DNA from: Sphingobium sp. YR768 | GTDB lineage: Bacteria; Pseudomonadota; Alphaproteobacteria; Sphingomonadales; Sphingomonadaceae | DNA length: 64,000 bases | Direction of reading: 5' to 3' | Assembly: GCF_900111125.1 (NCBI RefSeq) | Contig: NZ_FOGE01000016.1 | Span: forward strand, 57,761 to 121,760 | Shown here: positions 1-9,210 of the stretch, in pieces | Layout of the letters: every line of letters starts with the position of its first letter | Numbering within the stretch: the first letter of the stretch is position 1 | The notes under the pieces: model-generated | The model's input: the letters and a program-made list of their open reading frames with translations, nothing else | Databases searched by the model: none | Told to the model about the DNA's origin: nothing | Translations under genes and position numbers: made by a program

Positions 1-198
1 GCGATCGACCAGCCCAGCCAATTGCGCCTCCAGCCGGTCGCGCCAGCCAGAAAAGAGCGGATCGTGGAAACTTTCCCGCGTCTCCAATATCTTGAGCGAG
101 GCGACCAGCGCCTCCTCATTCGAGGCATAGACGACATCTTCATGAACGATGGCGACGGTACGGTTGAGCGAGCGCAGCAGACGCGCGGAAATCGACAT
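1..198 (-). CDS. Hypothetical protein, N-terminal part (runs off left edge)
   Basis: Only the first 66 codons are in the window; the frame is open to base 1 on the minus strand. The ATG at 198-196 follows a GGAGAAGA ribosome site, and the gene begins 29 bases after the flavoprotein stop, so the two are probably co-transcribed. The visible protein begins MSISARLLRSLN and appears helical and charged. I do not recognise the family. A resemblance to the small helical partner at 5320-5829 is conceivable but too weak to call. Confidence 0.55.
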   Translation of the reverse strand, partial: MSISARLLRSLNRTVAIVHEDVVYASNEEALVASLKILETRESFHDPLFSGWRDRLEAQLAGLVDR

Positions 199-227
199 TC
201 ATTCTTCTCCCGGTACGGGATTACAGT

Positions 228-1637
228 TCAGGCGTTTACGCGGAGCGATGCGGCGGCTTCCTCGCCCGCCAGCCGGCCAAAGGTCAGGGCATTGCCCACG
301 CCCATGCCTCCGCCCGAATAGCGATTGCCCTGGACGCAGCCCAATATCTCGCCCGCCGCATAGAGGCCGGGAATGGCGATGCCGTTGCGGTCGCGCACTC
401 GTCCCTTTGTATCGATGTCCAGCCCGGCGCTGGTCTGGCCGATCACCGATGCCCGCACCTCCACCGCGAAATAGGGCGCGGCGTCGATCGGGAAATATTT
501 GGGCGCCTGCTTGGCCCACTCGCTGTCCACGCCATCCTGAGCATCTTCATTATAGCGCGCGACCGTCTCGGCCAGCGCCAGACGATTGATGCCGACCATA
601 TCGGCCAGTTTCTCCAGCGTGTCGGCGGTACGGATCTTGCCGCTCTCTACATGTTTGCGGATCAGATCCTCATCCCAGGTCTGCGACACTTCGCCGGTAT
701 GATAGGGATCGGAAAAGCGCTTGTCGGCGCTCCCTTCCACTAACGTCTTTTCATCGAAAATGGCCCAGGCATGAGCGCCGGACTGTTCGTTGATCAGATA
801 GCCGGACACGGCATAGGGCGAATTTTCCGGCATAAAGCGCCGTCCTTCGTCATTCACCAGCATGCACCATGGCGGCAGGAAGGCTTCCACCGAATTGGGC
901 ACCAGCCCGGCCGATGGCAGGACGAGGCCCGTATCATGCCCGGTAATCTGCGCGCCGATCGCCTCGCCCAGCTTGATGCCGTCGCCCAGAATGAAGGGCG
1001 CATCATTATGCACCGAATAGACGATGTCGCCATGCTGCGCGGCGGACGGGAAATAGCGCGCGCGCATGCCGGGGCTGTTGCCGAAACCGCCGGTCGTGAT
1101 GATCACCGCTTTCGCACGCAGGTCCATGCCCGACGCATGAACGCCCACCACCCGGCCGTCCTCGATCAGCAATCGATCGACCCGGGTACCAAGCGCGGTT
1201 TCGATGCCCTTTGCGCCAACCTCATTGATCAGCAGGCGGCCGATCGTGTCGCCCGCGCCAACGGTGCAATGGCCGCGCGGCACCGTGTCGACGCCGGATT
1301 TCACCACCCACTCATATTCCGCGCCCAGGCTGACCAGCCACTCGACCGAAGCCGCGCTGCGTTCGGCAAACAGGCGGATGATGTCGGGCCGCGTCTGCCA
1401 GCCGTTCAGCGTCATGATATAGTCGTACATGGCCTGCGGGCTGTCCGCGATGCCCATTGCCTGCTGAACACTGGTCCCCGCCGCATAGACCACGCCGCCC
1501 GACAGCCGGGTCGCTCCGCCCAGCTTTGTGTCCGCCTCCAGTAGCATTACCGACGCGCCGGCCGCCTGCGCGAACAGCGCAGCGGTCATACCCGCACCGC
1601 CGCCGCCCACCACGATGATGTCGTAATCCGTGCTCAT
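228..1637 (-). CDS. FAD-dependent oxidoreductase of the fumarate reductase / 3-ketosteroid dehydrogenase type
   Basis: This 469-residue flavoprotein belongs to the FAD_binding_2 group, which includes fumarate and urocanate reductases and 3-ketosteroid dehydrogenases that introduce or reduce C=C bonds next to a carbonyl. An N-terminal Rossmann dinucleotide motif (GGGGAG, residues 11-16) is followed by an acidic ribose-binding Glu34. The C-terminus carries the typical GLYAAGE and G-rich segment that closes around FAD. I chose the ATG at 1637 because GGAGAGGAA lies just upstream; an in-frame ATG at 1694 has no good ribosome site. It is transcribed away from the TonB receptor gene. In this context a ring desaturase or enone reductase is likely, but the substrate is unknown. 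Confidence 0.85.
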   Translation of the reverse strand: MSTDYDIIVVGGGGAGMTAALFAQAAGASVMLLEADTKLGGATRLSGGVVYAAGTSVQQAMGIADSPQAMYDYIMTLNGWQTRPDIIRLFAERSAASVEWLVSLGAEYEWVVKSGVDTVPRGHCTVGAGDTIGRLLINEVGAKGIETALGTRVDRLLIEDGRVVGVHASGMDLRAKAVIITTGGFGNSPGMRARYFPSAAQHGDIVYSVHNDAPFILGDGIKLGEAIGAQITGHDTGLVLPSAGLVPNSVEAFLPPWCMLVNDEGRRFMPENSPYAVSGYLINEQSGAHAWAIFDEKTLVEGSADKRFSDPYHTGEVSQTWDEDLIRKHVESGKIRTADTLEKLADMVGINRLALAETVARYNEDAQDGVDSEWAKQAPKYFPIDAAPYFAVEVRASVIGQTSAGLDIDTKGRVRDRNGIAIPGLYAAGEILGCVQGNRYSGGGMGVGNALTFGRLAGEEAAASLRVNA

Positions 1638-1740
1638 GCGCCCATTCCTCTCCATGCCGATATTCGCCCGATATTCCAGAGGCTTGACTCTCAAATATCA
1701 GACCGCTTCTGGTGCGGACCGGCTTCTGAAGACAATCTAG

Positions 1741-1757
1741 TATCCTAGCGTACCAGA
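1741..1757. promoter_or_regulatory. Operator-like element (second motif class), flavoprotein / TonB receptor intergenic region
   Basis: TATCCTAGCGTACCAGA lies between the divergent flavoprotein and TonB receptor genes and is framed by CAATCT and AGATTG, which extend the dyad. A second, looser copy, TATGGTACGTTAATATA, is at 1817-1833. Both resemble the TATnnTA-GCA-TAnnATA pattern seen at 37362, 51334 and 51378. Binding by a MarR regulator is inference. Confidence 0.5.
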
Positions 1758-1888
1758 TTGCAAGGGGGATGAAAGCCGAGTTGCGATTTTGGCAATATGC
1801 GGATAATCCTTTGACGTATGGTACGTTAATATACTATATGTTTGCAGTCGGTCGAAACGGACCCAAAATATGTTCCGGGAGAGTAGAG

Positions 1889-4330
1889 TTGAAAAGCCAT
1901 ATCATCGTGCGCGATTCGCTGTTCGTTGCAGCGTTGCTTGCCTCGTCATCTGGCATCGCGATGGCACAGGGTAGTACGGACAGCACGGCTCGCCAGCCTA
2001 CGGCCAGCCTGGACGACATCGTCGTCACTGCCCGTAAGCGCGACGAATCCTCGATCGCGGTCCCCGTCGTGATGACGGCCGTGGGCGCCAGTGAACTCTC
2101 CCGCCGTTCCGTCACCAATCTGGACGGCATCGCGCGTATCGTGCCCCAGCTTATCATCGCGCCGCAGAACGGATCGGTGCAGGGCGGCAATATCGCGCTG
2201 CGCGGCATCAGCGGGCCGGACAGCAATCCCTTCGGCGATCAGGCCGTGTCCTTCAACATCGACGGCGTTCAGATCGCCAAGGCGACCGTCCGCCGCATGA
2301 GCGACACCGACATCGCCCAGGTCGAAGTGCTCAAGGGGCCGCAGGCGCTCTTCTATGGCAAGAACAGCCCCGGCGGCGTCGTATCCATCCGCACTGCCGA
2401 TCCGACCAGCAGCTTCGAAGCGAAGGTCAGTGGCGGCTATGAATTCAACGCCGACGAACTGCGTCTGGAAGGCTATGTCTCCGGCCCCGTCACCGAAACG
2501 CTGGGCGTGCGCCTGGCCGGCTATTATTCACGGATCGAAGGAGACCTTAATAATCAGGTGCCCGAAACCGCCTATCTCTATCCCAAGGAGCAGCGGCTGC
2601 CGCATAATCGCGACTATGCGATCCGCGGCACGGTCAAATGGGAACCAACCGACAATTTCGACGCCCGGCTGAAGGTCAATATCGGCCGCACCAAATATGC
2701 CGGCCCGGCGCAGGCGGGCGAATTCATCCATTGCCCCTTCGGTTCGCCCCAGTCGGGATCGACCGACAATTGCAAGGCGGACGACCAGCTCATCCGTGGC
2801 TCGTCCGGCCCGATCGTCGGGACGCTCGATCCCACTTTCCGCGATGGCGAGCCTTATGGCCGCCAGCGCCAGATCCTGACCGGGCTGGAAATGAATTACA
2901 GCCCGTCGGACGAGGTCAAGCTGACCTCGATCACCGGCTATTATGATGTCGACCTCATTCAGGCCGAAAATTACGAAAACGACTATTCGATCGCGCTGCC
3001 CAGCCGTAATATCTACAAGGACAAGGAATTCAGCCAAGAACTGCGCATCCAGACCGATTATGATGGCCCGCTGAACTTCACCGCCGGCACCTATCTCGGC
3101 ATCACGAAGGCGGAGACCGGGTCTAAGACCTTCCTTTTCGCGGCGGAAGCAAGCGGCCTCGCCTCCCTGACTGCCAACGGCCTTGGCTTCATCCCGCTGC
3201 GCACGCCCTTCCAGATCAACAACTATTATTTCGTGCAGGAAGGCACGGCCTATTCAGCCTTCCTCCAGATGAGCTACAAGCCCATCGAGCAGATCGAAAT
3301 CACTGCCGGCGGCCGCTATTCCTATGAAAAGAAGAAGCTGACCAAGGTGCTGAACGGCATCAATGGCGGCGTCGGCTTCGTCGAGCCGGTGCAGAACACG
3401 TTCGACAATATGGTCGACGTCACCGACCAGCTCGTCAAGCGCAGCGGCAACTGGAATGATTTCTCGCCGGAAATCAGCGTCTCCTATCGCCCGACCCAGG
3501 ATCTGACGATCTTCGGCAACTATAAGCATGGCTTCCTGTCAGGCGGCTTCAACTCCAGCTCGGTCGACAATATCGCGACCACCGACCTGTCCTATGACCC
3601 GCAGACCATCAAGGGCTTTGAGGCCGGCCTGAAGGCCGCCATGCTGGACCGCACGCTGCGCATCAACATGGCCGCCTACACCTACCGCGTCGATGACCTT
3701 CAGGTCGTCAACTTCACCAATGCCAGTTCGACCATCCGCAATGCCGCATCGACCAAGATCAAAGGCGTGGAATTCGACTTCAATTACCGCACGCCACTGG
3801 ATGGTCTGTCGGTCCATGGTGCCGCCGCCTACAACCGGGGTCGCTATGCTGCCTTCGCCAACGCGCCTTGCTATAATGGCCAGACGCCGACGCAGGGCTG
3901 CGTCATCGGCAGTTCCGGTGCGCCGGTGCAGGATCTGTCGGGCGCCGAAATCCCCCGCGCGCCGCGCTGGAACCTGTCGAGCGGCTTTTCCTATGAAACG
4001 CCGCTGACCGAAGCAGTGAAAATCGGCTTGTCTGCCGATGCTAATTATTCAAGTAGTATGTTAACCGACGCAACTTCCGCGCCGGAAGGTCGGATGCCCA
4101 AATATACACTGCTCGACGCATCGCTGCGCATCAGCGACACGGACGATAAGTGGGAAGTCGCGCTGGTCGGCCGCAACCTGACCAACAAATATTATTATGT
4201 CGCTTCGACCGACGTGCCCTTCACCGGCAGCGGCACGGGGACGGCGGCAGGCGTGCCAGGCGATCGCTTCGCGGCAGTCAGCCGTGGGCGGGAAGTGATG
4301 ATCCGTCTATCCTACAAGTTCGGGCAATAA
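1889..4330 (+). CDS. TonB-dependent outer-membrane receptor
   Basis: This is an outer-membrane beta-barrel receptor for energy-dependent uptake, powered by TonB/ExbBD. A signal peptide (hydrophobic stretch ending AMAQ) is followed by a TonB box region (DDIVVTARKRDE) and the plug domain. The plug contains the usual VEVLKGPQALFYGKN-type segment, and a long barrel ends in SYKFGQ. The start is uncertain. I favour TTG at 1889, preceded by GGGAGAG; ATG codons at 1769 or 1838 would add residues encoded by AT-rich promoter-like DNA. About 813 residues is normal for the family. It is followed by a strong terminator. The ligand is probably the cluster's substrate. Confidence 0.9.
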   Translation: MKSHIIVRDSLFVAALLASSSGIAMAQGSTDSTARQPTASLDDIVVTARKRDESSIAVPVVMTAVGASELSRRSVTNLDGIARIVPQLIIAPQNGSVQGGNIALRGISGPDSNPFGDQAVSFNIDGVQIAKATVRRMSDTDIAQVEVLKGPQALFYGKNSPGGVVSIRTADPTSSFEAKVSGGYEFNADELRLEGYVSGPVTETLGVRLAGYYSRIEGDLNNQVPETAYLYPKEQRLPHNRDYAIRGTVKWEPTDNFDARLKVNIGRTKYAGPAQAGEFIHCPFGSPQSGSTDNCKADDQLIRGSSGPIVGTLDPTFRDGEPYGRQRQILTGLEMNYSPSDEVKLTSITGYYDVDLIQAENYENDYSIALPSRNIYKDKEFSQELRIQTDYDGPLNFTAGTYLGITKAETGSKTFLFAAEASGLASLTANGLGFIPLRTPFQINNYYFVQEGTAYSAFLQMSYKPIEQIEITAGGRYSYEKKKLTKVLNGINGGVGFVEPVQNTFDNMVDVTDQLVKRSGNWNDFSPEISVSYRPTQDLTIFGNYKHGFLSGGFNSSSVDNIATTDLSYDPQTIKGFEAGLKAAMLDRTLRINMAAYTYRVDDLQVVNFTNASSTIRNAASTKIKGVEFDFNYRTPLDGLSVHGAAAYNRGRYAAFANAPCYNGQTPTQGCVIGSSGAPVQDLSGAEIPRAPRWNLSSGFSYETPLTEAVKIGLSADANYSSSMLTDATSAPEGRMPKYTLLDASLRISDTDDKWEVALVGRNLTNKYYYVASTDVPFTGSGTGTAAGVPGDRFAAVSRGREVMIRLSYKFGQ

Positions 4331-4355
4331 CGCCCCGATCAACGATCGCCATTGC

Positions 4356-4389
4356 GGGTCTGCCGATGCACTATCGGCAGACCCTTTTT
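4356..4389 (+). terminator. Rho-independent terminator of the TonB receptor gene
   Basis: A perfect 12-bp stem (GGGTCTGCCGAT at 4356-4367 with its complement at 4373-4384) has a five-base loop and is followed directly by TTTTT. Confidence 0.85.
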
Positions 4390-4427
4390 CGACCCAATTC
4401 GATAACAGCTATTATCAGGAGCAGGAC

Positions 4428-5276
4428 ATGGCACGATATCTGGTAGTTGGCGGCGCGGGCGGTGTGGGTTCTGCCCTCGTCTCGGCGCTCAAGGCGGCGG
4501 GCGATGAGGTGGTCGCCTCCGTCCTCGACGACAGGGAAGCGGCGGCGGTAACGGCCGCGCATGCCGATGTGGCCAGCTTTGCGCTCGACCTGTCGAAGCC
4601 AACCTCGGTGGTCGCGGCCGTCCGCGCGGCGATCGGTAACGCTCCGCTGGATGGCGTAGCGGTCTGCGCAGCGGTCGCACCGATCGGCATTTTGGAAATG
4701 GCCGATCTCGATCAGGTCGCCCGCACGCTGGACGTCAACATCCTGTCCGCGCTTGCCATTTTTCAGGCTACCATTCCGTCGCTACGTGCGAGCAAGGGGC
4801 GGCTCGTCTTCATCAGTTCCATGGCGGGCAAGGTATCGATGCCTTTCGTCGGCCAGTATAGTGCCTCCAAGTTCGGCCTAGAGGGTCTGGCTGATGCCAT
4901 GCGCCGCGAAGTGGCTGGACAGGGCGTGCATGTCGCGCTGGTGGAACCGGGTGGGATCAAGACCCCCATGGTGGACACGCAACTCGCGCAGGTCAGCCAG
5001 ATGATCGAGGAACTGACACCGCAGGACGATGCGCTCTACGGCCATTTCTATCGCGGCTTCCGTGCGGCCGCACATGCCAGCCACATCAGCACCGCTTCCA
5101 CCCCCGAACAGGTGGCAAGCGTCGTGGTTCGCGCCCTGACCGATGCAGCGCCGGCTGCCCGCTATGCTGCAGGTGCGGATGCAGAACAGCTTATCGCTGC
5201 CGCGCACAGCCTGTCCGACGCGGAGATGGATGCGATGATGGCGGCCATGATGTCCGGCGAAACGGCGCCAGCCTAA
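4428..5276 (+). CDS. Short-chain dehydrogenase/reductase (SDR)
   Basis: The protein has 282 residues. A cofactor motif GGAGGVG is near residue 8, catalytic Ser lies in the VFISSMAG segment and the active-site motif is YSASK, so it is a complete classical SDR that interconverts an alcohol and a ketone with NAD(P). It is somewhat longer than a minimal SDR, with an extra helical, Ala/Met-rich C-terminus. The ATG follows a GGAG ribosome site 97 bases after the TonB receptor stop, but a terminator separates the two, so it probably has its own promoter or depends on read-through. Substrate not predictable. Confidence 0.85.
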   Translation: MARYLVVGGAGGVGSALVSALKAAGDEVVASVLDDREAAAVTAAHADVASFALDLSKPTSVVAAVRAAIGNAPLDGVAVCAAVAPIGILEMADLDQVARTLDVNILSALAIFQATIPSLRASKGRLVFISSMAGKVSMPFVGQYSASKFGLEGLADAMRREVAGQGVHVALVEPGGIKTPMVDTQLAQVSQMIEELTPQDDALYGHFYRGFRAAAHASHISTASTPEQVASVVVRALTDAAPAARYAAGADAEQLIAAAHSLSDAEMDAMMAAMMSGETAPA

Positions 5277-5283
5277 CGATATT

Positions 5284-5309
5284 GCGGGGCGGCGTTGCTG
5301 CCGCCCCGC
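5284..5309. terminator. Hairpin between convergent genes
   Basis: A perfect 10-bp GC-rich stem (GCGGGGCGGC at 5284-5293, complement at 5300-5309) sits between the convergent SDR and small helical-protein genes. There is no clear U-tract on either side. Confidence 0.6.
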
Positions 5310-5319
5310 GAAAACCATG

Positions 5320-5829
5320 CTAGCGGCGCGGCCCATGGCCGATGAAGGCGGGTTCCACCATGCTGCCTTCCTGCTCCAACTGCCACACGATATAATCGCG
5401 CAGCACTTGATGGAGGTCGGCCGCTTGACCGTCGCTCTCCGGCGTAACCTGCAATAACAGCAACAGATCACAGACATGCTGCCGCAACGCAGCCACCGTC
5501 TCGCCAAGGCGCGCAAGCGATGGATAGACGCTCGGATCAGGCGTTGCATCAACCGCACGACCAATGGCGGCCTTCAACGCAGCGGCATCCGACCGGCCGG
5601 CCAACCAGTCCAGCGCAGCCGGGAACAGATCGCGCAGATAGGCGATCTCATCGAACAGCAACTGCCCTTCCTTGTCGATGCGATGCTCCACGAAACGCAG
5701 CATATGCTGGATCGTCGCAGCATTGCTGCGTTCGGTGCGACCAGACAGCGAGGGAATGATCCCGCTTTCCATCGTTTCGCGCACGCAGCGCAGCACTTCG
5801 GTTGCGGTCGGGGTCAGGATCGGGATCAT
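5320..5829 (-). CDS. Small helical protein, probable partner of the adjacent kinase-like protein
   Basis: The protein has 169 residues, is mostly alpha-helical by composition, and has no catalytic motif that I recognise. Its start codon overlaps the stop of the upstream kinase-like gene (ATGA), implying translational coupling. The length and helical look resemble the DUF6285-type proteins that accompany APH-family phosphotransferases in acyl-CoA clusters, but this is from memory and unverified. The N-terminal domain of the kinase fusion at 42342-43742 looks similar, which supports a joint function. Confidence 0.7.
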   Translation of the reverse strand: MIPILTPTATEVLRCVRETMESGIIPSLSGRTERSNAATIQHMLRFVEHRIDKEGQLLFDEIAYLRDLFPAALDWLAGRSDAAALKAAIGRAVDATPDPSVYPSLARLGETVAALRQHVCDLLLLLQVTPESDGQAADLHQVLRDYIVWQLEQEGSMVEPAFIGHGPRR

Positions 5830-6881
5830 GCGACAGTCTCGTTCATTTGAGCAAACCAGGCAGGGTCGATGGGCTTCCCAAGGCCGCCCGCACCGGCCAG
5901 CATCCGCTTGGCCAGATGGAAAACTTCGGTGCCGGTCCAGGCCTGCCGGATATCCGCCTTGCCATTATGCAGAACCACGGCCGCCTTGTGCCCATAGAGG
6001 ATGGCGCCCAGCGTGCGGAGGCGCTGATAGAAATGAACATTCTCGATCGGCAGATCGATGCCGCTGACCTCCCGATAATAGGCTAGCGCCTGCTCCAGCC
6101 CCCAGATCTTGGCGCCGTCCCGCTCGATCTCCGGGATCAGATCCTGCAAGGAAGCGAAATCTGCCGCCGGGTCGCCAATGGACGCTTCCTCCCAGTCGCT
6201 CATGGCGACGATCTCGCCATTTAGGAATATCTCCTCGCCCAAGCCGTTCGTGCCCTTGCACAACGAAACGCAAGGCGCGACCGGCGCGCCTTTCTTCAGC
6301 GCGGCAAGGCATTCGACCACGACCGGCATCGGTTCGCGCTGGAAATCCGCCAGTTGCGCCATAAGCCGGTCAATGAAGTGACTGGCGCAGGCCTCCCGAC
6401 TGGCCGGCGCGGACAAACGCGTATCGAAGCCCAGCGCTTTCCAGTCGACCTGATGCACCAGTGCGAGCTTGCGCATATGTTCCTTCGACACAGCAATGCG
6501 CATGGCGTCATATTGGGGGTCGGGGTCCTTGAAATGCGGAATTTCCCAATCCCCCTTGATCTGCCGACGGATATAGAAGGGGCGTTCTGCCCATTGCTCA
6601 TCCGCCTCCCACCGCAGCACGGGAGCGACCGGCACAGCGCTCTGCCCCAGCCGGTCATACATGAAATATTCCTGCTCCAGCGAGCTATGGATCGTGCTCC
6701 CGCCTTCGAAGTCGGCGCGCAGAACGATGGAAGACAGGTCCGCACCGGGCCGTTCCCGATAGTCCACAAACCAGGTCAGGCGGGAAGATCCCCGGGGATA
6801 GCGAACATCATGTTCCAGAACCGCCTCGTCCCCGTAAAGATGGCGGATATATTCGGCGAGCGGCCGTTTCAACAATTCCAC
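5826..6881 (-). CDS. APH-family phosphotransferase-like protein with degenerate catalytic loop
   Basis: The 351-residue protein has the aminoglycoside phosphotransferase / choline kinase fold, a family that includes kinases acting on hydroxyacyl-CoAs. The metal-binding DWE (residues 229-231) is present. The usual HGDxxxxN catalytic loop is replaced by CKGTNGLGEE (208-217), so the catalytic Asp is missing. It may be a pseudokinase, a ligand-binding protein or a divergent enzyme. The start is GTG at 6881 behind GGTAGAGG. It lies between an SDR (31-base gap) and the coupled helical protein, forming a three-gene leftward operon. Confidence 0.75.
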   Translation of the reverse strand: MELLKRPLAEYIRHLYGDEAVLEHDVRYPRGSSRLTWFVDYRERPGADLSSIVLRADFEGGSTIHSSLEQEYFMYDRLGQSAVPVAPVLRWEADEQWAERPFYIRRQIKGDWEIPHFKDPDPQYDAMRIAVSKEHMRKLALVHQVDWKALGFDTRLSAPASREACASHFIDRLMAQLADFQREPMPVVVECLAALKKGAPVAPCVSLCKGTNGLGEEIFLNGEIVAMSDWEEASIGDPAADFASLQDLIPEIERDGAKIWGLEQALAYYREVSGIDLPIENVHFYQRLRTLGAILYGHKAAVVLHNGKADIRQAWTGTEVFHLAKRMLAGAGGLGKPIDPAWFAQMNETVA

Positions 6882-6912
6882 GCCTCTACCTCTCCATTAT
6901 TGATTTCTGTTG

Positions 6913-7740
6913 TCAGCGGTCGCCCAGCGCCTTGCCGGACCCATAGGAATCGGCGCCCTTGGCCAGTTCATCGGGGCGCGGCATGCGTGTCAGTTGGTTG
7001 CCGCCATTCACCTGCAAATTGAGACCGGAGACATAGGACGGTCCCGCCAGCCACAGCACGGCATTGGCGAAATCGTCCGGCAGGCCCACCCGCCCCACCG
7101 GGATTTCCCGGGCATAGGCGCGTTCGAAATCGGGATCGGCAAAGGCTTCCTTCGCCATGTCCGAATTGATCGGCCCCGGCAGGATCGAATTGACTCGGAT
7201 ATTGCGCGGGCCATATTCGATCGCCGCATAGCGCACGATGCAATCGGCAGCCGATTTCGCGGCGGCATAGGCAATGTGCGGCATGACTGGATGGGTGGTC
7301 GACATGGACGATATGAAGATGATCGATCCATTGCTGCCGATCGCCTCCGCCATATATTTGATGAAGAAGGTCGGCCCGTGGAAATTGACGCGGGTCGCAT
7401 CGTCCAGCAACGTCTGCGTCATCTCCGAAATCATGCCCATGACCGGCAGGCCGGCGCTGTTCACGGCGATATCGACGCGGCCATAGCGTTCCAGCGCAAA
7501 GGCAGCCAGCGCCTTTATATCCGCTTCCACTCCGGCATCGCAACGGAAAGCCGCGCCGCCGATTCGCTCGGCCAGCCGCTCCAGTGGAGGCAGGCTGCGC
7601 GCGGCGACCACAACGTCAGCGCCATTGCGGGCCAGCGTCTCGGCAATCGCCCAGCCGGTTCCGCCTTCCGCCGAGGCGCCCAGAACGACGGCGACCTTGC
7701 CCTTCAGGTTCAGGCCGAACGCCATGGCTTGCTGGTCCAA
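6913..7740 (-). CDS. Short-chain dehydrogenase/reductase (SDR)
   Basis: This SDR has about 275 residues. The Gly-rich cofactor loop (GASAEGGTG) is near residue 22, NSAG is present, Ser is in the ISSMS segment and the catalytic motif is YAAAK. GGGAGAG precedes a TTG at 7740; an in-frame ATG at 7725 is the alternative start. It is the first gene of the leftward operon with the kinase-like and helical proteins. A TACATTC-type palindrome lies 57 bases upstream in the promoter region shared with the divergent kinase gene. It probably oxidises a hydroxyl group in the pathway. Confidence 0.85.
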   Translation of the reverse strand: MDQQAMAFGLNLKGKVAVVLGASAEGGTGWAIAETLARNGADVVVAARSLPPLERLAERIGGAAFRCDAGVEADIKALAAFALERYGRVDIAVNSAGLPVMGMISEMTQTLLDDATRVNFHGPTFFIKYMAEAIGSNGSIIFISSMSTTHPVMPHIAYAAAKSAADCIVRYAAIEYGPRNIRVNSILPGPINSDMAKEAFADPDFERAYAREIPVGRVGLPDDFANAVLWLAGPSYVSGLNLQVNGGNQLTRMPRPDELAKGADSYGSGKALGDR

Positions 7741-7796
7741 ATCCTCTCTCCCATCATGACTGGCGCGGCTGCTTCCCGCTATCCTGTCTCAGTATT

Positions 7797-7816
7797 TACA
7801 TTCATGTTTGCATGCA
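7797..7816. promoter_or_regulatory. TetR-type operator candidate (class A, imperfect)
   Basis: TACATTC-ATGTTT-GCATGCA matches the 7-6-7 palindrome found at four other places, with two changes in the right half. It lies between the divergent SDR and kinase genes. An adjacent TGCATAT repeat (7813-7830) resembles the elements at 43773 and 45273. Confidence 0.65.
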
Positions 7817-7937
7817 TATTATATGCATATGGCCAAAGTGCAAATCCTTATTGCATGCGCCATCCTGTCCCTTGCCAAAATCTCTATAGAAGCTAATCAT
7901 ACGCTTCATAACGATCAAATTCGAAGGAGCAGGAGCG

Positions 7938-9095
7938 ATGGGTGCATCGGCGGAAGCAATCAAGGCGGCCTATGCGGCGGAGGTCGATCATGACCGCCCC
8001 GTGACCCAAAGGCATGAAGTGCCCACCAGCTATGCGGCCATCACACATGACTGGCTGACAGCCGTGCTGTGCGCCGACACGCCGGGCGGCGCGGTGATGG
8101 ATTTCCGCTTCGATGAAAGGGACGATGGTTCCTCCAACCGGCGCCGCATCTTCCTGTCCTACAATCATGTGGCGCAAGCGGCCGGTCTGCCAGCCACGGT
8201 CTTCTGCAAGGCGGCGGAGACGCTGGAGAACCGCATCGTGCTGGGCGCGTCGGATACGGCGCGAGCGGAATCGGATTTCTACAATCTCGTCCGTCCCCGC
8301 ATCGATTTCGAGGCGCCGACACCGCGTTTCGCCAAATTCGATCCCGATAGCTTCGCCTATCTGATCATGATGGACGATATGGCCGGCAAGGTGCATTTCC
8401 CCGACGAACGCACCACCCTGACGCACAATCAGGCTGAGGCGCTGGTGACGACCCTCTCCAGCCTCCATTCCCGCTTTTACGAAAACCCGGAACTGGGCAG
8501 CGCCACCCTGCCCTTCAAACATTGGCCGGTCTGGTGGCGCGACATGATGCAGGGCGCGCCCGACTTCCCGGACTTTTGTGCCAAAGGGTTCGATGCGGCC
8601 GCCCATGTCCTGCCCGCCGGCCTCGTCCGTCGTAGCGGCGAGGTATGGGCCGCCACCGAACGGTCCGTCGCTCGGCATCTCGATCTGCCCCGAACCCTGA
8701 TCCACAGCGATGTCCATCTGAAGAACTGGTATATCACGCCCAATGACCGCTTGGGACTGGCCGACTGGCAATTGACCACGATCGGCCATTGGAGCCGCGA
8801 CTTCATCTTTTCCACCCTCACCGCGCTGACCGTAGAGCAGCGCCGCGAATGGCTGGAGGATCTGCTGCGCCTCTATATCGATCTGATGGCGGAGAAGGGC
8901 GTGGCGAAGATCGATTTCGATGATGCGCTGCGCAATGTCCGCCAGCAGATGTTCACGGCCTTCGCCTTCTGGACAATCACCATGCGGCCGACGGACGACA
9001 TGCCCGCAATGCAGCCGGAACATACGACGCTGGAATTTCTGCACCGCATGGGTACGGCGATCGACGATTATAGAGCACTGGACGCATTCGACTGA
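7938..9095 (+). CDS. APH/choline-kinase-fold phosphotransferase with intact catalytic motif
   Basis: The 385-residue kinase-like protein has a canonical catalytic loop, HSDVHLKN (His256, Asp258, Asn263), and a downstream metal-binding DWQ (276-278). Unlike the neighbour at 5826-6881 it should be able to transfer phosphate from ATP to a hydroxyl group. The ATG follows GGAGCAGGAGCG. Related proteins are known or suspected to phosphorylate hydroxyacyl-CoAs before dehydration or isomerisation, so a small-molecule kinase role in the pathway is more likely than antibiotic resistance. This is inference from family and context. Confidence 0.8.
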   Translation: MGASAEAIKAAYAAEVDHDRPVTQRHEVPTSYAAITHDWLTAVLCADTPGGAVMDFRFDERDDGSSNRRRIFLSYNHVAQAAGLPATVFCKAAETLENRIVLGASDTARAESDFYNLVRPRIDFEAPTPRFAKFDPDSFAYLIMMDDMAGKVHFPDERTTLTHNQAEALVTTLSSLHSRFYENPELGSATLPFKHWPVWWRDMMQGAPDFPDFCAKGFDAAAHVLPAGLVRRSGEVWAATERSVARHLDLPRTLIHSDVHLKNWYITPNDRLGLADWQLTTIGHWSRDFIFSTLTALTVEQRREWLEDLLRLYIDLMAEKGVAKIDFDDALRNVRQQMFTAFAFWTITMRPTDDMPAMQPEHTTLEFLHRMGTAIDDYRALDAFD

Positions 9096-9148
9096 GGTCA
9101 CAATGGGATCGGGATGAGGTCGTTCATCCCGATCCGCCCTTGATAACA

Positions 9149-9168
9149 TACATTCTTTATTGCATGTA
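9149..9168. promoter_or_regulatory. TetR-type operator candidate (class A)
   Basis: TACATTC-TTTATT-GCATGTA lies 42 bases before the ABM-domain gene. It has one mismatch from the TACATTC-N6-GAATGTA palindrome next to the TetR gene. Confidence 0.75.
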
Positions 9169-9210
9169 AATTGCGGCGACCAGCAAGGTCGCTGACAAGG
9201 GAGAGGCACT

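Noticed and set aside
771..1544. 257-residue frame opposite the flavoprotein
   Set aside because: No domain signature and entirely inside the well-supported FAD gene.
7938..9095. Antibiotic-resistance aminoglycoside kinase
   Set aside because: The fold is shared, but the gene lies in a catabolic regulon with SDR and CoA-pathway genes and three other family members.
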